A DNA stretch of 47,372 nt, from assembly GCA_018240695.1 (NCBI GenBank), contig JAFEFH010000007.1, positions 1 to 47,372 of the forward strand. The letters run 5' to 3'. The notes beneath the pieces are model-generated. The model saw nothing but the letters and a program-made list of their open reading frames with translations, did not search any database and had not been told where the DNA came from. A program made the position numbers and the translations under genes. The DNA is from Pseudomonadota bacterium (GTDB lineage Bacteria > Pseudomonadota > Alphaproteobacteria > Reyranellales > Reyranellaceae). Shown in pieces: positions 24,524-33,952 of the stretch; positions within the stretch are counted from its first letter, which is position 1; the number at the start of each line of letters is the position of its first letter.

Positions 24524-24570
24524 TGTCATCCCGAGTCGGGCGCGTCTGACGCGCCCGACTCGGGATGACA
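24524..24570. repeat. Near-perfect 47-bp palindrome
   Basis: 23-base arms (24524-24546, 24548-24570) begin TGTCATCCCGAGTCGGGCGC and are perfectly inverted around a single T. It lies 23 bases downstream of the L,D-transpeptidase stop and could act as a terminator-like stem, but there is no T-run. The GTCATCCCGAG end is shared in form with the 24361 element. 24417-24523 holds nothing else I can identify. Confidence 0.85.
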
Positions 24571-24593
24571 ATGGAGAGGCGGCGACGAGAAAG

Positions 24594-25943
24594 TCAGCGC
24601 TCCGCCATCATCTGCGCCGTCGGCGCCAGCGACTGCCAGATCTCGGCGTCGCGGCTGTAGATGTCGGGGCGGAACTGGAGCTTGCCGTCGGTGTCGGCGA
24701 AGGCGGTCTGGTAGACCACGAACACCGGCACCGGCTTCGGCACCGGCGTGCGGCTGGTGTCGCCGGTGGCGATGGTGCGGTCGATCTCCTCGCGCGACTG
24801 CCGCATCACCAGCGCCGCCAGCTCGCGCGGGTTCTCGACCCGGATGCAGCCGTGGCTGATGCGGCGGTTGTCGCGCTGGAACAGGTCGCGGCCCGGCGTG
24901 TCGTGCAGGTAGACGTCGAACTTGTTGTTCATGTCGAACATCAGGTAGCCGAGGCCGGAATAGGGGCCGGCCTTCTGCTGGAGGATGCCGTCGGGCAGCA
25001 TGACGAGATTGTGCTTGGTGAGATAATCCGGGTCCTTCGCGATCAGCGGCATGTACTCCTTCTCGGCGATGTCGCGCGGGATGCTCCAGGGCGGGTTGAA
25101 CCAGATCGCGTCGATCGCGACCTCGAACTCCGGGCTCTGGTTAGGCCGCTCGTCCTGGCCCACGATCACCTTGGTCGCGAAGGCCGGCCGGCTGTCGCGG
25201 TACATGGTCAGCCGCTGGTCGGCGGTGTTCACCCAGATGCGGTCGGCGGGGAGGCGACGCGGCAGCCAGCGCTCGCGCTCGAGATTGACCTCGACCGCCC
25301 GCCAGCGCGCCGTCTCGTCCGCGCCCTTCTTGTCGCGCATCGTGCGCAGCGCGTCGCGCAGCGCATTGTACGTGGGTGTCTGCGGCGCCAGCGCCTCGAG
25401 CGCGGCGGCGGGATCGGCGGCCGCGAGCACGCGGTCGAAGACGGCGGCGGTGTCGACCGGGCCGGCGGTCAGCACCTCGTCCTCACGCCGGCGCTCGGCC
25501 GGGACGGCGCCGCGCGCCAGGGCGTCGGCATAGGCCATGAACGCGTCCGACAGGACGAGGTCGCGGTCGAGCGGCCGCAGGGCGCCGGCCCCGCGCAGCA
25601 GGTTGGCGTGGAACAATTCGGGCGGCAGGCCGTGGTCGCCGGCGCGCAGGACGGCCTCGGTCAGGGCCCTGGCCTGGGCGGGGCGGGAGGTCCAGACCGG
25701 GTCGAAGCCGTGCCGGTAGTAGAAGCGTCGCAGTCGATCTGCATTCAATCGGTTGCCCGCCACAAAGGCTTCCGGGCCGCTGCCGATGCGGCGGCCGAGC
25801 TCGCTCTGGGCGGCGGCGGCCTGGATGGCGGCGGTTTTTTCCGGCTCCGTCAGGGGGGCGGGGGGCGGCGTAGGGGCGCAGGCGGCGGCCGCCAAAGCGA
25901 GCGCCACGGCGGCCATTGCTGCAATAAACGCCCGACTTTTCAC
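24594..25943 (-). CDS. L,D-transpeptidase (YcbB/LdtD-like) lipoprotein
   Basis: A 449-residue peptidoglycan cross-linking enzyme. GTG 25943 gives VKSRAFIAAMAAVALALAAA ending in lipobox AAAC; the longer frame to 26123 adds 60 residues with no signal. The middle part is the scaffold region of YcbB-like enzymes (LRRFYYRHGFDPVW; AVEVNLERERWLPRRLPADR). The YkuD catalytic domain follows, with NPPWSIPRDIAEKEYMPLIA and RRISHGCIRVENP (nucleophile Cys about 366). It forms 3-3 cross-links in the periplasm (family knowledge). Divergent from the small lipoprotein at 26124. Confidence 0.94.
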   Translation of the reverse strand: MKSRAFIAAMAAVALALAAAACAPTPPPAPLTEPEKTAAIQAAAAQSELGRRIGSGPEAFVAGNRLNADRLRRFYYRHGFDPVWTSRPAQARALTEAVLRAGDHGLPPELFHANLLRGAGALRPLDRDLVLSDAFMAYADALARGAVPAERRREDEVLTAGPVDTAAVFDRVLAAADPAAALEALAPQTPTYNALRDALRTMRDKKGADETARWRAVEVNLERERWLPRRLPADRIWVNTADQRLTMYRDSRPAFATKVIVGQDERPNQSPEFEVAIDAIWFNPPWSIPRDIAEKEYMPLIAKDPDYLTKHNLVMLPDGILQQKAGPYSGLGYLMFDMNNKFDVYLHDTPGRDLFQRDNRRISHGCIRVENPRELAALVMRQSREEIDRTIATGDTSRTPVPKPVPVFVVYQTAFADTDGKLQFRPDIYSRDAEIWQSLAPTAQMMAER

Positions 25944-26123
25944 CCGAAACCCCGATCTGTCCTGCTGTAGCGAATTTGCTGCATACGCCGACAAAAGCAA
26001 GATTTCCCGCGCGAAAAGCAAATACCCGCTTGGCCCGTGTAACCAAACTGGCCCAACCTGCGTTTGCCTTCTGCCGCTAAAGGCTCTGGGCGGTCTTAAG
26101 TCGAAGAAACTGTGGAGATACAA

Positions 26124-26291
26124 ATGGCTTCTTTCATCACTCTGCGTCGCGCCGCTCTGGCCGCCGTCGTTCTCTCGGGCGCGCTGCTGGGTGCCTGCTC
26201 GTCCTCGTCGACCACCACCGCCGCGCCGGCCCCGGCCCCGACCATGTCGGCCCCGGCCCCGGCTCCGGCCGCCCCGGTCGTCCGCGGCTAA
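26124..26291 (+). CDS. Small Ala/Pro-rich lipoprotein
   Basis: A 55-residue protein with ATG 26124 and GGAG seven bases upstream. The signal peptide MASFITLRRAALAAVVLSGA runs into lipobox LLGAC (Cys25), and the mature part is a Ser/Thr then Ala-Pro repeat (APAPAPTMSAPAPAPAAP), probably a flexible peptidoglycan-proximal tail. A hairpin terminator follows 19 bases downstream. The gene is too short for most ORF filters, but signal, ribosome-binding site and terminator all fit. Confidence 0.75.
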   Translation: MASFITLRRAALAAVVLSGALLGACSSSSTTTAAPAPAPTMSAPAPAPAAPVVRG

Positions 26292-26310
26292 ATCAGCCTG
26301 ACGAACAGCG

Positions 26311-26342
26311 AAAGCGTCGCGGGGGAGACCTCGCGACGCTTT
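26311..26342. terminator. Hairpin terminator
   Basis: AAAGCGTCGCG (26311-26321) pairs with CGCGACGCTTT (26332-26342) around a ten-base loop. It sits between the small lipoprotein and the converging lytic transglycosylase and has A/T at both ends, so it may serve both strands. Confidence 0.65.
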
Positions 26343-26356
26343 ACGTCTGGTTCTTC

Positions 26357-27229
26357 CTATCCCGGGTTACGCAGCACGATGCAGGCGCCGCCGGCGGCAT
26401 GCAGGCGTGAACACAGCGCCTCGGCGCCCGAGCGGCTCGGCTCCGACACCCGCACGATGAACGGCGCGCCCGCGCCCCGTCTTCCATACATCACCAGCGG
26501 CAGACGCTCGCCCAGCACGGCGGGATAGCGGCGACGCAGCCTTTCGTAGGCCGCCAGCACGCCGCCCTCCGACCAGTTGCCCGCGAGCTGCACGCCCCAC
26601 GGTCCCCACGCCGGACTGTCGCGCAGGGGAAGGCGATGGCGCGCGCGTTCGAGCAGCGCCGTCGCGATCTCGACGCAGCGCGTGCCAATGTGCGCATCGG
26701 TGGGCGTGGCGGAGGCGGCGAGCTGCGGCAGGGGTTTCGTCTTCCACGCTTCGACGGCGTGGCCGGTGACGATGCGGACATAGGCCTGCGTCTCGAACGG
26801 CAGGCTGGCGGCGCGGCCCGCGATCCAGTTCTCGACGGCGTTGGGACCCGCATTGTACGCCGCCGCCGCGAGGCCGAGATTGCCGCCGAACGTGTTGCGC
26901 AGCTCGCCGAGATAGCTCGCCGACTCGCGCAGCGCCTCGAGCGGCTCGAAGGCGTCGGCGAGGCCGCGCCGCGCGGCGGTCGCCGGCATGAACTGGGCGA
27001 TGCCCTGCGCGCCCATCGGGCTGACCGCCTTCGGATCGAACGCGCTCTCCTGCCAGATCAGGCGGGTGAAGAATTCCTCGGGGAGGTTGTTGTCGGCGGC
27101 GGACTGGCCGAGCGTGCGGCAGATCTCGTCGACCGAGGGCCGCGAGTCCGGCGCGGCTTGGCCCTGCGCACGGAAGAAGAGAAGGGCGGCGGCGAGCCCC
27201 AGGCAGAGACCTGCGACCCGCCGCGTCAT
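26357..27229 (-). CDS. Lytic transglycosylase with SPOR-like C-terminus
   Basis: A 290-residue periplasmic murein lytic transglycosylase (SLT family). A signal peptide (MTRRVAGLCLGLAAALLFFR) is followed by the catalytic domain with Glu61 in LIWQESAFDPKAVSPMGAQG, then IAQFMPATAARRGL and AAAYNAGPNAVENW. The C-terminal 80 residues (WGVQLAGNWSEGGVLAAYER ... APFIVRVSEPS ... LCSRLHAAGGACIVLRNPG) resemble a SPOR domain that binds denuded glycan. ATG 27229 follows AGGAA and lies five bases after the fhs stop, so it may be read from the oxalate operon although its function is unrelated. Confidence 0.93.
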   Translation of the reverse strand: MTRRVAGLCLGLAAALLFFRAQGQAAPDSRPSVDEICRTLGQSAADNNLPEEFFTRLIWQESAFDPKAVSPMGAQGIAQFMPATAARRGLADAFEPLEALRESASYLGELRNTFGGNLGLAAAAYNAGPNAVENWIAGRAASLPFETQAYVRIVTGHAVEAWKTKPLPQLAASATPTDAHIGTRCVEIATALLERARHRLPLRDSPAWGPWGVQLAGNWSEGGVLAAYERLRRRYPAVLGERLPLVMYGRRGAGAPFIVRVSEPSRSGAEALCSRLHAAGGACIVLRNPG

Positions 27230-27234
27230 CGTTC

Positions 27235-28932
27235 CTAGAAGAGACCGACGATCCTGCCGTCGGGACCGACGTCGATCGAGTTGGCCGCCGGGACGCTCGG
27301 CAGGCCGGGCATCGTCATCACGTCGCCGCAGACCACGACGACGAACTCCGCGCCGGCCGACAGCCGGACCTCGCGCACGCCGACGACATGGTCGACGGGC
27401 GCGCCCTTGGCGTCGGGGTTGGTCGAGAAGCTGTACTGCGTCTTGGCGATGCAGACCGGCACCTTGCCGTAGCCCATCGCCTCGAACGAGGCGAGCTGGT
27501 CGCGCACGTTCTTCGGCGCGGAGATGTCGCTGGCGCGATAGATCTCCTTGGCGATGGTGCGGATCTTGTCGACCAGCGGCATGTCGTCGGGATAGAGCAG
27601 CTTCAGCTTGCTCTGGCCGCTCTCCGCCGCCTTGACGACGGCGTGCGCGGCGTCGGCCGCACCCTTGCCGCCCTCGGCCCAGTGGTCGGCCATCACCGCC
27701 TCGACGCCGAGCTTTTGGCAGGCGCTCTTGACCAGCGCGATCTCGGCGTCGGTGTCGGCGCTGAAGCGGTTGATCGAGACCACGGGTACCAGGCCGAACT
27801 TCTTCACGTTCTCGACATGGCGCTGGAGGTTGGACATGCCGGCCTCGAGCGCCTTGAGGTTCTCGGTCTTGAGATCCTCCTTCTTCACGCCGCCATGCAT
27901 CTTGAGCGCGCGGATGGTGGCGACCAGCACCACGGCATCCGGCGTCAGCCCGGTCTTGCGGCACTTGATGTCGATGAACTTCTCGCCGCCGAGGTCGGCG
28001 CCGAAGCCCGCCTCGGTCACCACATAGTCGGCGAGCTTCAGCGCCGTCGTGGTGGCCAGCACCGAGTTGCAGCCGTGCGCGATGTTGGCGAACGGGCCGC
28101 CATGGATGAAGGCGGGCGTGCCCTCGAGCGTCTGCACCAGGTTGGGCGCCAGCGCGTCCTTCAGCAGCACCGCCATGGGGCCTTGGGCCTTGAGGTCGCT
28201 GGCGCGCACCGGCTTACGGTCGCGGGTGTAGGCAACGATGATGTTGCCGAGGCGCGACTTCAGGTCCTCGATGTCCTTGGCGAGGCAGAAGATCGCCATG
28301 ACCTCCGACGCGACGGTGATGTCGAAGCCGTCCTCGCGCGGAAAGCCGTTGGAGATGCCGCCCAGCGAGGAGGTGATCTGGCGCAGGCTGCGGTCGTTCA
28401 TGTCGACCGCGCGGCGCCAGGTCACGCGCCTTCCGTCGATGCCGAGCTTGTTGCCCCAGTAGATGTGGTTGTCGATCAGGGCGGCCAGCAGGTTGTTGGC
28501 CGCGCCGATCGCGTGGAAGTCGCCGGTGAAATGGAGGTTGATGTCCTCCATCGGCACGACCTGGGCGTAGCCGCCGCCGGCGGCGCCGCCCTTCATGCCG
28601 AAGCTCGGCCCGAGCGACGGCTCGCGCAGGCAGAGCATCGCCTTCTTGCCGATATGGTTCAGCGCGTCGGTCAGGCCGACGGTCGTCGTGGTCTTGCCTT
28701 CGCCCGCCGTGGTCGGCGAGATCGCCGAGACCAGGATCAGCTTGCCGTTCTTCTTGCCCTGGAGCGACTTGATGTAGTCCATCGAGACCTTGGCCTTGTA
28801 GTGGCCGTAGGGATCGAGGTTCTCCGGCGCGATGCCGAGCTTCTCCTTCGCAAGCTCCATGATCGGCCGCATCCTGGCTTCCTGCGCGATCTGGATGTCG
28901 GTCTTCGGATTGCTGTGCTGTGACGCGGGCAT
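27235..28932 (-). CDS. fhs: Formate-tetrahydrofolate ligase
   Basis: A 565-residue cytoplasmic enzyme joining formate and THF with ATP to 10-formyl-THF. The P-loop-like nucleotide site is [20 protein letters not shown]; other family segments are [60 protein letters not shown] and [14 protein letters not shown], and the C-terminus has [23 protein letters not shown] 28932 is preceded by GAGGAAA; the frame upstream is antisense shadow. It is the last metabolic gene of the oxc-frc block and would capture formate released by Frc. Confidence 0.97.
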   Translation of the reverse strand: MPASQHSNPKTDIQIAQEARMRPIMELAKEKLGIAPENLDPYGHYKAKVSMDYIKSLQGKKNGKLILVSAISPTTAGEGKTTTTVGLTDALNHIGKKAMLCLREPSLGPSFGMKGGAAGGGYAQVVPMEDINLHFTGDFHAIGAANNLLAALIDNHIYWGNKLGIDGRRVTWRRAVDMNDRSLRQITSSLGGISNGFPREDGFDITVASEVMAIFCLAKDIEDLKSRLGNIIVAYTRDRKPVRASDLKAQGPMAVLLKDALAPNLVQTLEGTPAFIHGGPFANIAHGCNSVLATTTALKLADYVVTEAGFGADLGGEKFIDIKCRKTGLTPDAVVLVATIRALKMHGGVKKEDLKTENLKALEAGMSNLQRHVENVKKFGLVPVVSINRFSADTDAEIALVKSACQKLGVEAVMADHWAEGGKGAADAAHAVVKAAESGQSKLKLLYPDDMPLVDKIRTIAKEIYRASDISAPKNVRDQLASFEAMGYGKVPVCIAKTQYSFSTNPDAKGAPVDHVVGVREVRLSAGAEFVVVVCGDVMTMPGLPSVPAANSIDVGPDGRIVGLF

Positions 28933-28973
28933 TTTGTGTTTCCTCTCTCTCGACTTTTTATTTCCCGGAAGAC

Positions 28974-29903
28974 TCAGACGAATCGCATTCCCACCGCGAG
29001 GCTCGACGCCGCGGCCCATTCGCCGGCGCCGACCTTCGGACCGTCCGCGGGCTTTACGCGCAGCACCTTGATGCGGCCGTCGGGGCAGACGACGGTGAAG
29101 CCGTCGGCCTCGACCGCGACGATCTCGCCGTACTTGCCGCCGATGCCCTTGGGATCCTTGGCCGGGATCGCCTGGACCTCGAAGATCTGGAGGATCTTGC
29201 CGTCGAGCGTCGACCAGGCGCCGGGCACCGGGTTGCAACCGCGCACCAGCGGGTCGATCTGGCGCCACGACTTGCCCCAGTCGATGCGGGCGATGTCGGC
29301 GGTGGCGCGGCCCTCGTAGGTCGCCTTGGACTCGTCCTGCTTGATGCGCGGCGCCTTGCCGGCCTTCACCAGGTCGACCGACTCCAGCATCGCCTCGACG
29401 CCCATCGGGAACAGGCGCTTGAAGTAGACGTCGCCCATCGTGTCGGTGGCGGTGAGCTGCGTGGTCTTGGTCAGCAGCACGTCGCCGGTGTCGAGGCCGT
29501 TGTCGGGCCAGAAGATCGACAGGCCGGTCTCCTTCTCGCCAAGGATGATCGGCCAGTTGATCGCGGAGGCGCCGCGATAGGCCGGCAGCAGCGAGGGGTG
29601 GTACTGGATCGAGCCGTGCGTCGGCACGTTGAGGAATTCCTCCGGCACGAACAGCGTCACGAACGCCATCACCTGGAGGTCGGGCTTCAGCGCCCGGAAC
29701 TCCTCGACGACCTCGGGCTTGCGGTAGGAGGCCGGCTGGTAGACCGGCAGCCCCGCCGCGACGGCCGCTTCCTTGAGCGGGTCGGGCTTCGCGCCGGGCT
29801 TCTCCGGCGCGACATAGACGGCGATGACCTCGTCACCGCGCTTCAGCAGCGCCTCGAGCACTGCCTTGCCGAAGGCCTGCTGGCCATGAACGACGATGCG
29901 CAT
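28974..29903 (-). CDS. Formyltransferase/10-formyl-THF hydrolase-domain protein
   Basis: A 309-residue protein of the methionyl-tRNA formyltransferase superfamily. It is closest in motif to the N-terminal hydrolase domain of 10-formyl-THF dehydrogenase (ALDH1L): [18 protein letters not shown] (His102) and [14 protein letters not shown] (Asp138), whereas true Fmt has N-V-H-A-S-L-L-P. A C-terminal Fmt-like beta domain follows ([20 protein letters not shown]). It lies six bases after frc and 41 before fhs. It could hydrolyse 10-formyl-THF, or move a formyl group between THF and another carrier; housekeeping Fmt is unlikely in this operon. Confidence 0.85.
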   Translation of the reverse strand: MRIVVHGQQAFGKAVLEALLKRGDEVIAVYVAPEKPGAKPDPLKEAAVAAGLPVYQPASYRKPEVVEEFRALKPDLQVMAFVTLFVPEEFLNVPTHGSIQYHPSLLPAYRGASAINWPIILGEKETGLSIFWPDNGLDTGDVLLTKTTQLTATDTMGDVYFKRLFPMGVEAMLESVDLVKAGKAPRIKQDESKATYEGRATADIARIDWGKSWRQIDPLVRGCNPVPGAWSTLDGKILQIFEVQAIPAKDPKGIGGKYGEIVAVEADGFTVVCPDGRIKVLRVKPADGPKVGAGEWAAASSLAVGMRFV

Positions 29904-29909
29904 GTTGCT

Positions 29910-31352
29910 CTACTCCGCTGCCACGGCTTTGGGTTGCTCGCCCGTCGCGCCGGACGCCTTGATGTCGGCGATCTCGCGCGGCGTGAACTTCAGCACTTTG
30001 GACAGGATCTCGTCGGTGTGCTCGCCGAGCAGCGGCGAGCGCTTCACCTCGGTGATCGAGTCCGAGAGCTTGATCGGGTTGCCCACCGACAGGTAGGGCC
30101 CGCGCTTGGGATGATCGACCTCGACGACGGTGCCGGTCTTGCGCAGGGATTCGTCCTCGGAGATCTCCTTCATCGACAGGATCGGGCCGACGGGAATGTC
30201 GAGCGGGTTGCAGATGTCCATGACCTCGAACTTGGTCTTGGTCATCGTCCACCGCTCGATGCGCTCGAAGATCTGCTTGAGCCGCGGCAGGCGCGCCGGC
30301 GGCTTGGCGTAGTCGGGATGGGTCTTCCATTCCGGCTCGCCGATCACGTCGCAGATCTTCTCCCACACCGGCGCCTGGGTGATGAAGTAGATGTAGGCGT
30401 TGGGATCGGTCTCCCAGCCCTTGCACTTCAGGATGACGCCCGGCTGGCCGCCGCCCGAGTCGTTGCCGGCGCGCGGCGTCGCCTCGCCGAACGGGATGTT
30501 CTGGCCGAACTGCGTGTATTCCCTCAGCGGGCCGGCCTTGAGCCGCTGCTGGTCGCGCAGCTTCACGCGGCAGAGGTTCAGCACGCCGTCCTGCATCGCC
30601 GCCAGCACCTTCTGGCCGCGGCCGGTGCGGTTGCGCTGCATCAGCGCGCAGACGATGCCGAGCGCCAGGTGCAGGCCGGTGCCGCTGTCGCCGATCTGGG
30701 CGCCGGTCACCAGCGGGATGCCGTCGAGGAAGCCCGTCGTCGAGGCCGAGCCGCCGGCGCACTGGGCGATGTTCTCGTAGACCTTGCAGTCCTCGTAGGT
30801 GCCGGGGCCGAAGCCCTTCACCGAGGCCACGATCATGCGCGGGTTCCAGCTGTGGATGCGCTCCCAGGTCAGCCCCATGCGGTCGAGCGCGCCGGGCGCG
30901 AAGTTCTCGACCAGCACGTCGCAGGTCTTCACCAGGCGCTCGAGCACCCGCATGCCTTCCTTGCTCTTGGAGTCGAGCGTGATCGAGCGCTTGTTGTGGT
31001 TCAGCATCGTGAAATAGAGGCTGTCCGCGCCGGGCACGTCGACCAGCTGCCCGCGGGTGATGTCGCCGGTGCCGGGACGCTCGACCTTGATCACGTCGGC
31101 GCCGAACCAGGCCAGCAGCTGCGTGCAGGTCGGGCCCGACTGGACGTGCGTGAAGTCGAGGATCTTCACGCCGTCGAGCGCCTTGCCGTCCATGCCGTAG
31201 GGCTTGCTCGACATGCGCGGCTTGGCCGGGGCGGCCTTCCTCGCCACGACCTTCGGCGCCGGGCGGCGCGCGGCCCTGGCGGCCTTCTTCACCGGCTTCT
31301 TCGCCTTGGCCTTGGTCTTCGCCTTCACGGCCTTCTTCGCTTTCTTCGCCAT
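29910..31352 (-). CDS. frc: Formyl-CoA:oxalate CoA-transferase with Lys/Ala-rich N-terminal tail
   Basis: A class III CoA-transferase moving CoA from formyl-CoA to oxalate. The core matches Oxalobacter Frc: [48 protein letters not shown], catalytic Asp222 in [26 protein letters not shown] and [12 protein letters not shown]. It is 480 residues long because of an extra 54 at the start. The first 46 ([20 protein letters not shown] ...) are Lys, Ala, Arg and Pro repeats like a histone H1 tail. ATG 31352 has GAGG seven bases upstream, whereas ATG 31214 ([10 protein letters not shown]) has none, supporting the long form. Follows oxc by ten bases. Confidence 0.95.
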   Translation of the reverse strand: MAKKAKKAVKAKTKAKAKKPVKKAARAARRPAPKVVARKAAPAKPRMSSKPYGMDGKALDGVKILDFTHVQSGPTCTQLLAWFGADVIKVERPGTGDITRGQLVDVPGADSLYFTMLNHNKRSITLDSKSKEGMRVLERLVKTCDVLVENFAPGALDRMGLTWERIHSWNPRMIVASVKGFGPGTYEDCKVYENIAQCAGGSASTTGFLDGIPLVTGAQIGDSGTGLHLALGIVCALMQRNRTGRGQKVLAAMQDGVLNLCRVKLRDQQRLKAGPLREYTQFGQNIPFGEATPRAGNDSGGGQPGVILKCKGWETDPNAYIYFITQAPVWEKICDVIGEPEWKTHPDYAKPPARLPRLKQIFERIERWTMTKTKFEVMDICNPLDIPVGPILSMKEISEDESLRKTGTVVEVDHPKRGPYLSVGNPIKLSDSITEVKRSPLLGEHTDEILSKVLKFTPREIADIKASGATGEQPKAVAAE

Positions 31353-31362
31353 GGTGTGCCTC

Positions 31363-33093
31363 TTACTTCTTCTTGAGAGCGGATTGCGGGTTGAGATTGC
31401 CGATGCGGCCGGACTCGCTGCCGGCGGCCGGATCGATCGCGGCGTTGATCAGGGTGGGCTTGCCGGAGTCCATCGCGGCGTTGACGGCGCGCTTCAGCTC
31501 GTCGGGGCTGGTCGCGTGCACGCCGACGCCGCCGAAGGCCTCCATCATCTTGTCGTAGCGCGCGCCCTTCACGAACACGGTCGTCGCGGGATCGCTGCCC
31601 GCCTTGTTCTGGTCGGTGCCGCGATAGATGCCGTCATTGTTGAAGATGACGATGCAGACCGGCAGGTTGTAGCGGCAGATCGTCTCGACCTCCATGCCGG
31701 AGAAGCCGAACGCCGAGTCGCCCTCGATGCAGAGCACCGGCTTGCCGGTCTCGACCGCGGCGGCGATCGCCTGGCCCATGCCGATGCCCATGACGCCCCA
31801 GGTGCCGACGTCGAGCCGCTTGCGCGGCTTGTACATGTCGATCACGCCGCGCGTCAGGTCGAGCGTGTTGGCGCCCTCGTTGACCAGGATCGCGTCGGGA
31901 CGCTCCTTGACGATGGTGCGCAGCACGCCCAGCGCGCCGTGATAGTCCATCGGCGAGTTGTTGTTCATGAGGCGCGGCGCCATCTTGGCGACGTTCTCCT
32001 CGCGCTTGGCCGAGACCGCGCCGGTCCAGTCGGACGGCGCCTTGGTCCAGCTGCCGCCCATTCCCTCGAGGAGGGCCGCGACGCACGAGCCGATGTCGCC
32101 CACGACCGGCGCGGCGATCTCGACGTTGGAGTCCATCTCGCGCGGCTCGATGTCGACCTGGATGAACTTCTTCGGGGCCTCGCCCCAGCTCTTGCCCTTG
32201 CCGTGGCTGAGCAGCCAGTTGAGGCGGGCGCCGATCATCAGCACGACGTCGGAGTCCTTCAGCACCGTCGAGCGCGCGGCGCCGGCGCATTGCGGGTGCG
32301 TGTCGGGCAGCAGGCCCTTGGCCATGCTCATCGGCAGGAACGGGATGCCGCTCTTCTCGACCAGCTGCTTGATCGCCTCGTCGGCCTGCGCGTAGGCGGC
32401 GCCCTTGCCGAGGATGATCAGCGGCTTCTTGGCCGACTTCAGCACGTCGAGCGCGCGCTTGACCGCGGCGGGCGCGGGGATCTGCGCCGGCGCGGCGTCG
32501 ATCACCTTCACCAGCGACTTCTTGCCCTTCTCGGCGTTCATCACCTGGCCGAACAGCTTGGCCGGCAGGTCGAGATAGACGCCGCCCGGGCGGCCCGAGA
32601 CCGCGGCGCGGATCGCGCGCGCGAGGCCGATGCCGATGTCTGATGCGTGCAGCACGCGATAGGCCGCCTTGCACATCGTCTTGGCGACGGCGAGCTGGTC
32701 CATCTCCTCGTAGTCGCCCTGCTGGAGGTCGACGATCTCGCGCTCCGACGAGCCCGAGATCAGGATCATCGGGAAGCAGTTGGTCGTGGCGTGCGCGAGC
32801 GCCGTGAGGCCGTTCAGGAAGCCCGGCGCCGAGACGGTGAGGCAGATGCCCGGCTTCTTGGTGAGGAAGCCCGCGATCGCTGCGGCATAGCCCGCGTTCT
32901 GCTCGTGGCGGAACGACAGCACGCGGATGCCCGAGGCCTGCGCCATGCGGCCGAAGTCGGTGATCGGAATGCCCGGCACGCCGTAGATGGTCTCGATGCC
33001 GTTCAGCTTCATGGCGTCGATGATGAGGTTGAAGCCGTCGGTCAGCTCCTCGCCCTCTGTCTCCGGTTTCTTGCTCGCCGCTGCTTCGGCCAT
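31363..33093 (-). CDS. oxc: Oxalyl-CoA decarboxylase
   Basis: A 576-residue thiamine-diphosphate enzyme converting oxalyl-CoA to formyl-CoA and CO2. It follows Oxalobacter Oxc almost segment by segment: [35 protein letters not shown] with the ThDP-activating Glu64, [38 protein letters not shown] and [11 protein letters not shown]. The ThDP/Mg motif is [20 protein letters not shown] to FNNDGIYRG (Asp459, Asn486 region). ATG 33093 has GGGAG seven bases upstream. It sits between gntR and frc. The hydroxyacyl-CoA lyase alternative is unlikely given this closeness. Confidence 0.97.
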   Translation of the reverse strand: MAEAAASKKPETEGEELTDGFNLIIDAMKLNGIETIYGVPGIPITDFGRMAQASGIRVLSFRHEQNAGYAAAIAGFLTKKPGICLTVSAPGFLNGLTALAHATTNCFPMILISGSSEREIVDLQQGDYEEMDQLAVAKTMCKAAYRVLHASDIGIGLARAIRAAVSGRPGGVYLDLPAKLFGQVMNAEKGKKSLVKVIDAAPAQIPAPAAVKRALDVLKSAKKPLIILGKGAAYAQADEAIKQLVEKSGIPFLPMSMAKGLLPDTHPQCAGAARSTVLKDSDVVLMIGARLNWLLSHGKGKSWGEAPKKFIQVDIEPREMDSNVEIAAPVVGDIGSCVAALLEGMGGSWTKAPSDWTGAVSAKREENVAKMAPRLMNNNSPMDYHGALGVLRTIVKERPDAILVNEGANTLDLTRGVIDMYKPRKRLDVGTWGVMGIGMGQAIAAAVETGKPVLCIEGDSAFGFSGMEVETICRYNLPVCIVIFNNDGIYRGTDQNKAGSDPATTVFVKGARYDKMMEAFGGVGVHATSPDELKRAVNAAMDSGKPTLINAAIDPAAGSESGRIGNLNPQSALKKK

Positions 33094-33109
33094 GGTGTTC
33101 TCCCTTTCG

Positions 33110-33799
33110 CTATTCGAGGTAATCGACGTGTTTGGCGACGTGCTCGGCCAGGCCGAGCGCGTGTTGGCGGACCAGGTCCTCGGCGCGTTCGGTGTCGCGC
33201 GCCTCGAGGGCCTGGATGATGTTCATGTGATCGTGGATCGAGCGCTCGACGCGGTCGTCCTCGCCGATCGTGCTGCCGCGGATCATCCGCATGTGCGTGA
33301 ACAGGTTGGCGGCGAGCTGGATCAGCACGCCGTTGCCGCTGAGCTCGATGATCGCCTGATGGAAGGCGATGTTGACCTCGGAATATTCGTCGAGCTTGGC
33401 GTGCAGCTTGTCGTCCTCGAAGGTCGCGAACATGCGCCGCAGGCCCGCGATGTCGGCGTCGCTGGCGGACTGGGTGATGAGGCGCGCCGCCATGCTCTCG
33501 AGCGCGGCCCAGGCGGTGATCATCTCGATCACTTCCTGCTTGGTCTTGCGCACCACGTAGACGCCGCGCCGCGGCACCGAGCGCACGAAGCCCTCGCGCT
33601 CGAGCTGGGCCATCGCCTCGCGCACCGGGGTGCGCGAGATGCCGAAATCCTGCGCCAGCTGGCGCTCGTCGAGGCGGAGGTCGGCGCGCGAGCGGTAGAC
33701 GTCGGACGACACGATGACGTCGCGTAAGGCGGCATAGGCCTTGTTCTTGAAGGTCTCCCGACTGTCGATCGGTCCGACCACCAGACGCGCTTCGCTCAT
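33110..33799 (-). CDS. GntR-family (FadR/FCD) regulator of oxalate operon
   Basis: A 229-residue transcription factor. The winged helix-turn-helix is [20 protein letters not shown] followed by [20 protein letters not shown]. The C-terminal FCD ligand domain ([64 protein letters not shown]) carries the Asp/His residues that usually bind a metal and a small carboxylate. ATG 33799 has GGAGGG eleven bases upstream; the frame beyond is not supported. It is the first gene before oxc (16-base gap), so it probably autoregulates via the palindrome at 33874 and senses oxalate or a product (inference). Confidence 0.92.
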   Translation of the reverse strand: MSEARLVVGPIDSRETFKNKAYAALRDVIVSSDVYRSRADLRLDERQLAQDFGISRTPVREAMAQLEREGFVRSVPRRGVYVVRKTKQEVIEMITAWAALESMAARLITQSASDADIAGLRRMFATFEDDKLHAKLDEYSEVNIAFHQAIIELSGNGVLIQLAANLFTHMRMIRGSTIGEDDRVERSIHDHMNIIQALEARDTERAEDLVRQHALGLAEHVAKHVDYLE

Positions 33800-33873
33800 G
33801 GAAACGATTGCCCTCCCGAAGTCCCCGTCAGGCGTCCGGCCTGCCCCCGCGGGCGGCGCCTGCTTCTGAGATA

Positions 33874-33887
33874 CATTATGCATAATG
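33874..33887. promoter_or_regulatory. Likely GntR operator
   Basis: CATTATGCATAATG is a perfect 14-base palindrome 74 bases before the gntR start, in the 153-base gap after tctA. AT-rich palindromes centred on TGCA fit FadR/FCD-type GntR binding sites. No equally good copy was seen before tctC. Confidence 0.5.
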
Positions 33888-33952
33888 CCACGGAGACAGG
33901 GGGCGTCCAGTCGCCGCCCGCCCCCGGCGGTGCACACTTCCCTGTGTCCGGC

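Noticed and set aside
24110..24571. 153-codon minus-strand frame and 24229-24414 plus-strand frame
   Set aside because: Both run through repeat DNA and the CAP-domain relic in wrong frames; the relic and the micro-lipoprotein explain the coding signal.
28920..31376. 818-codon plus-strand frame over frc and the formyltransferase gene
   Set aside because: Shadow of the opposite strand, rich in His/Arg/Asp with no domain.
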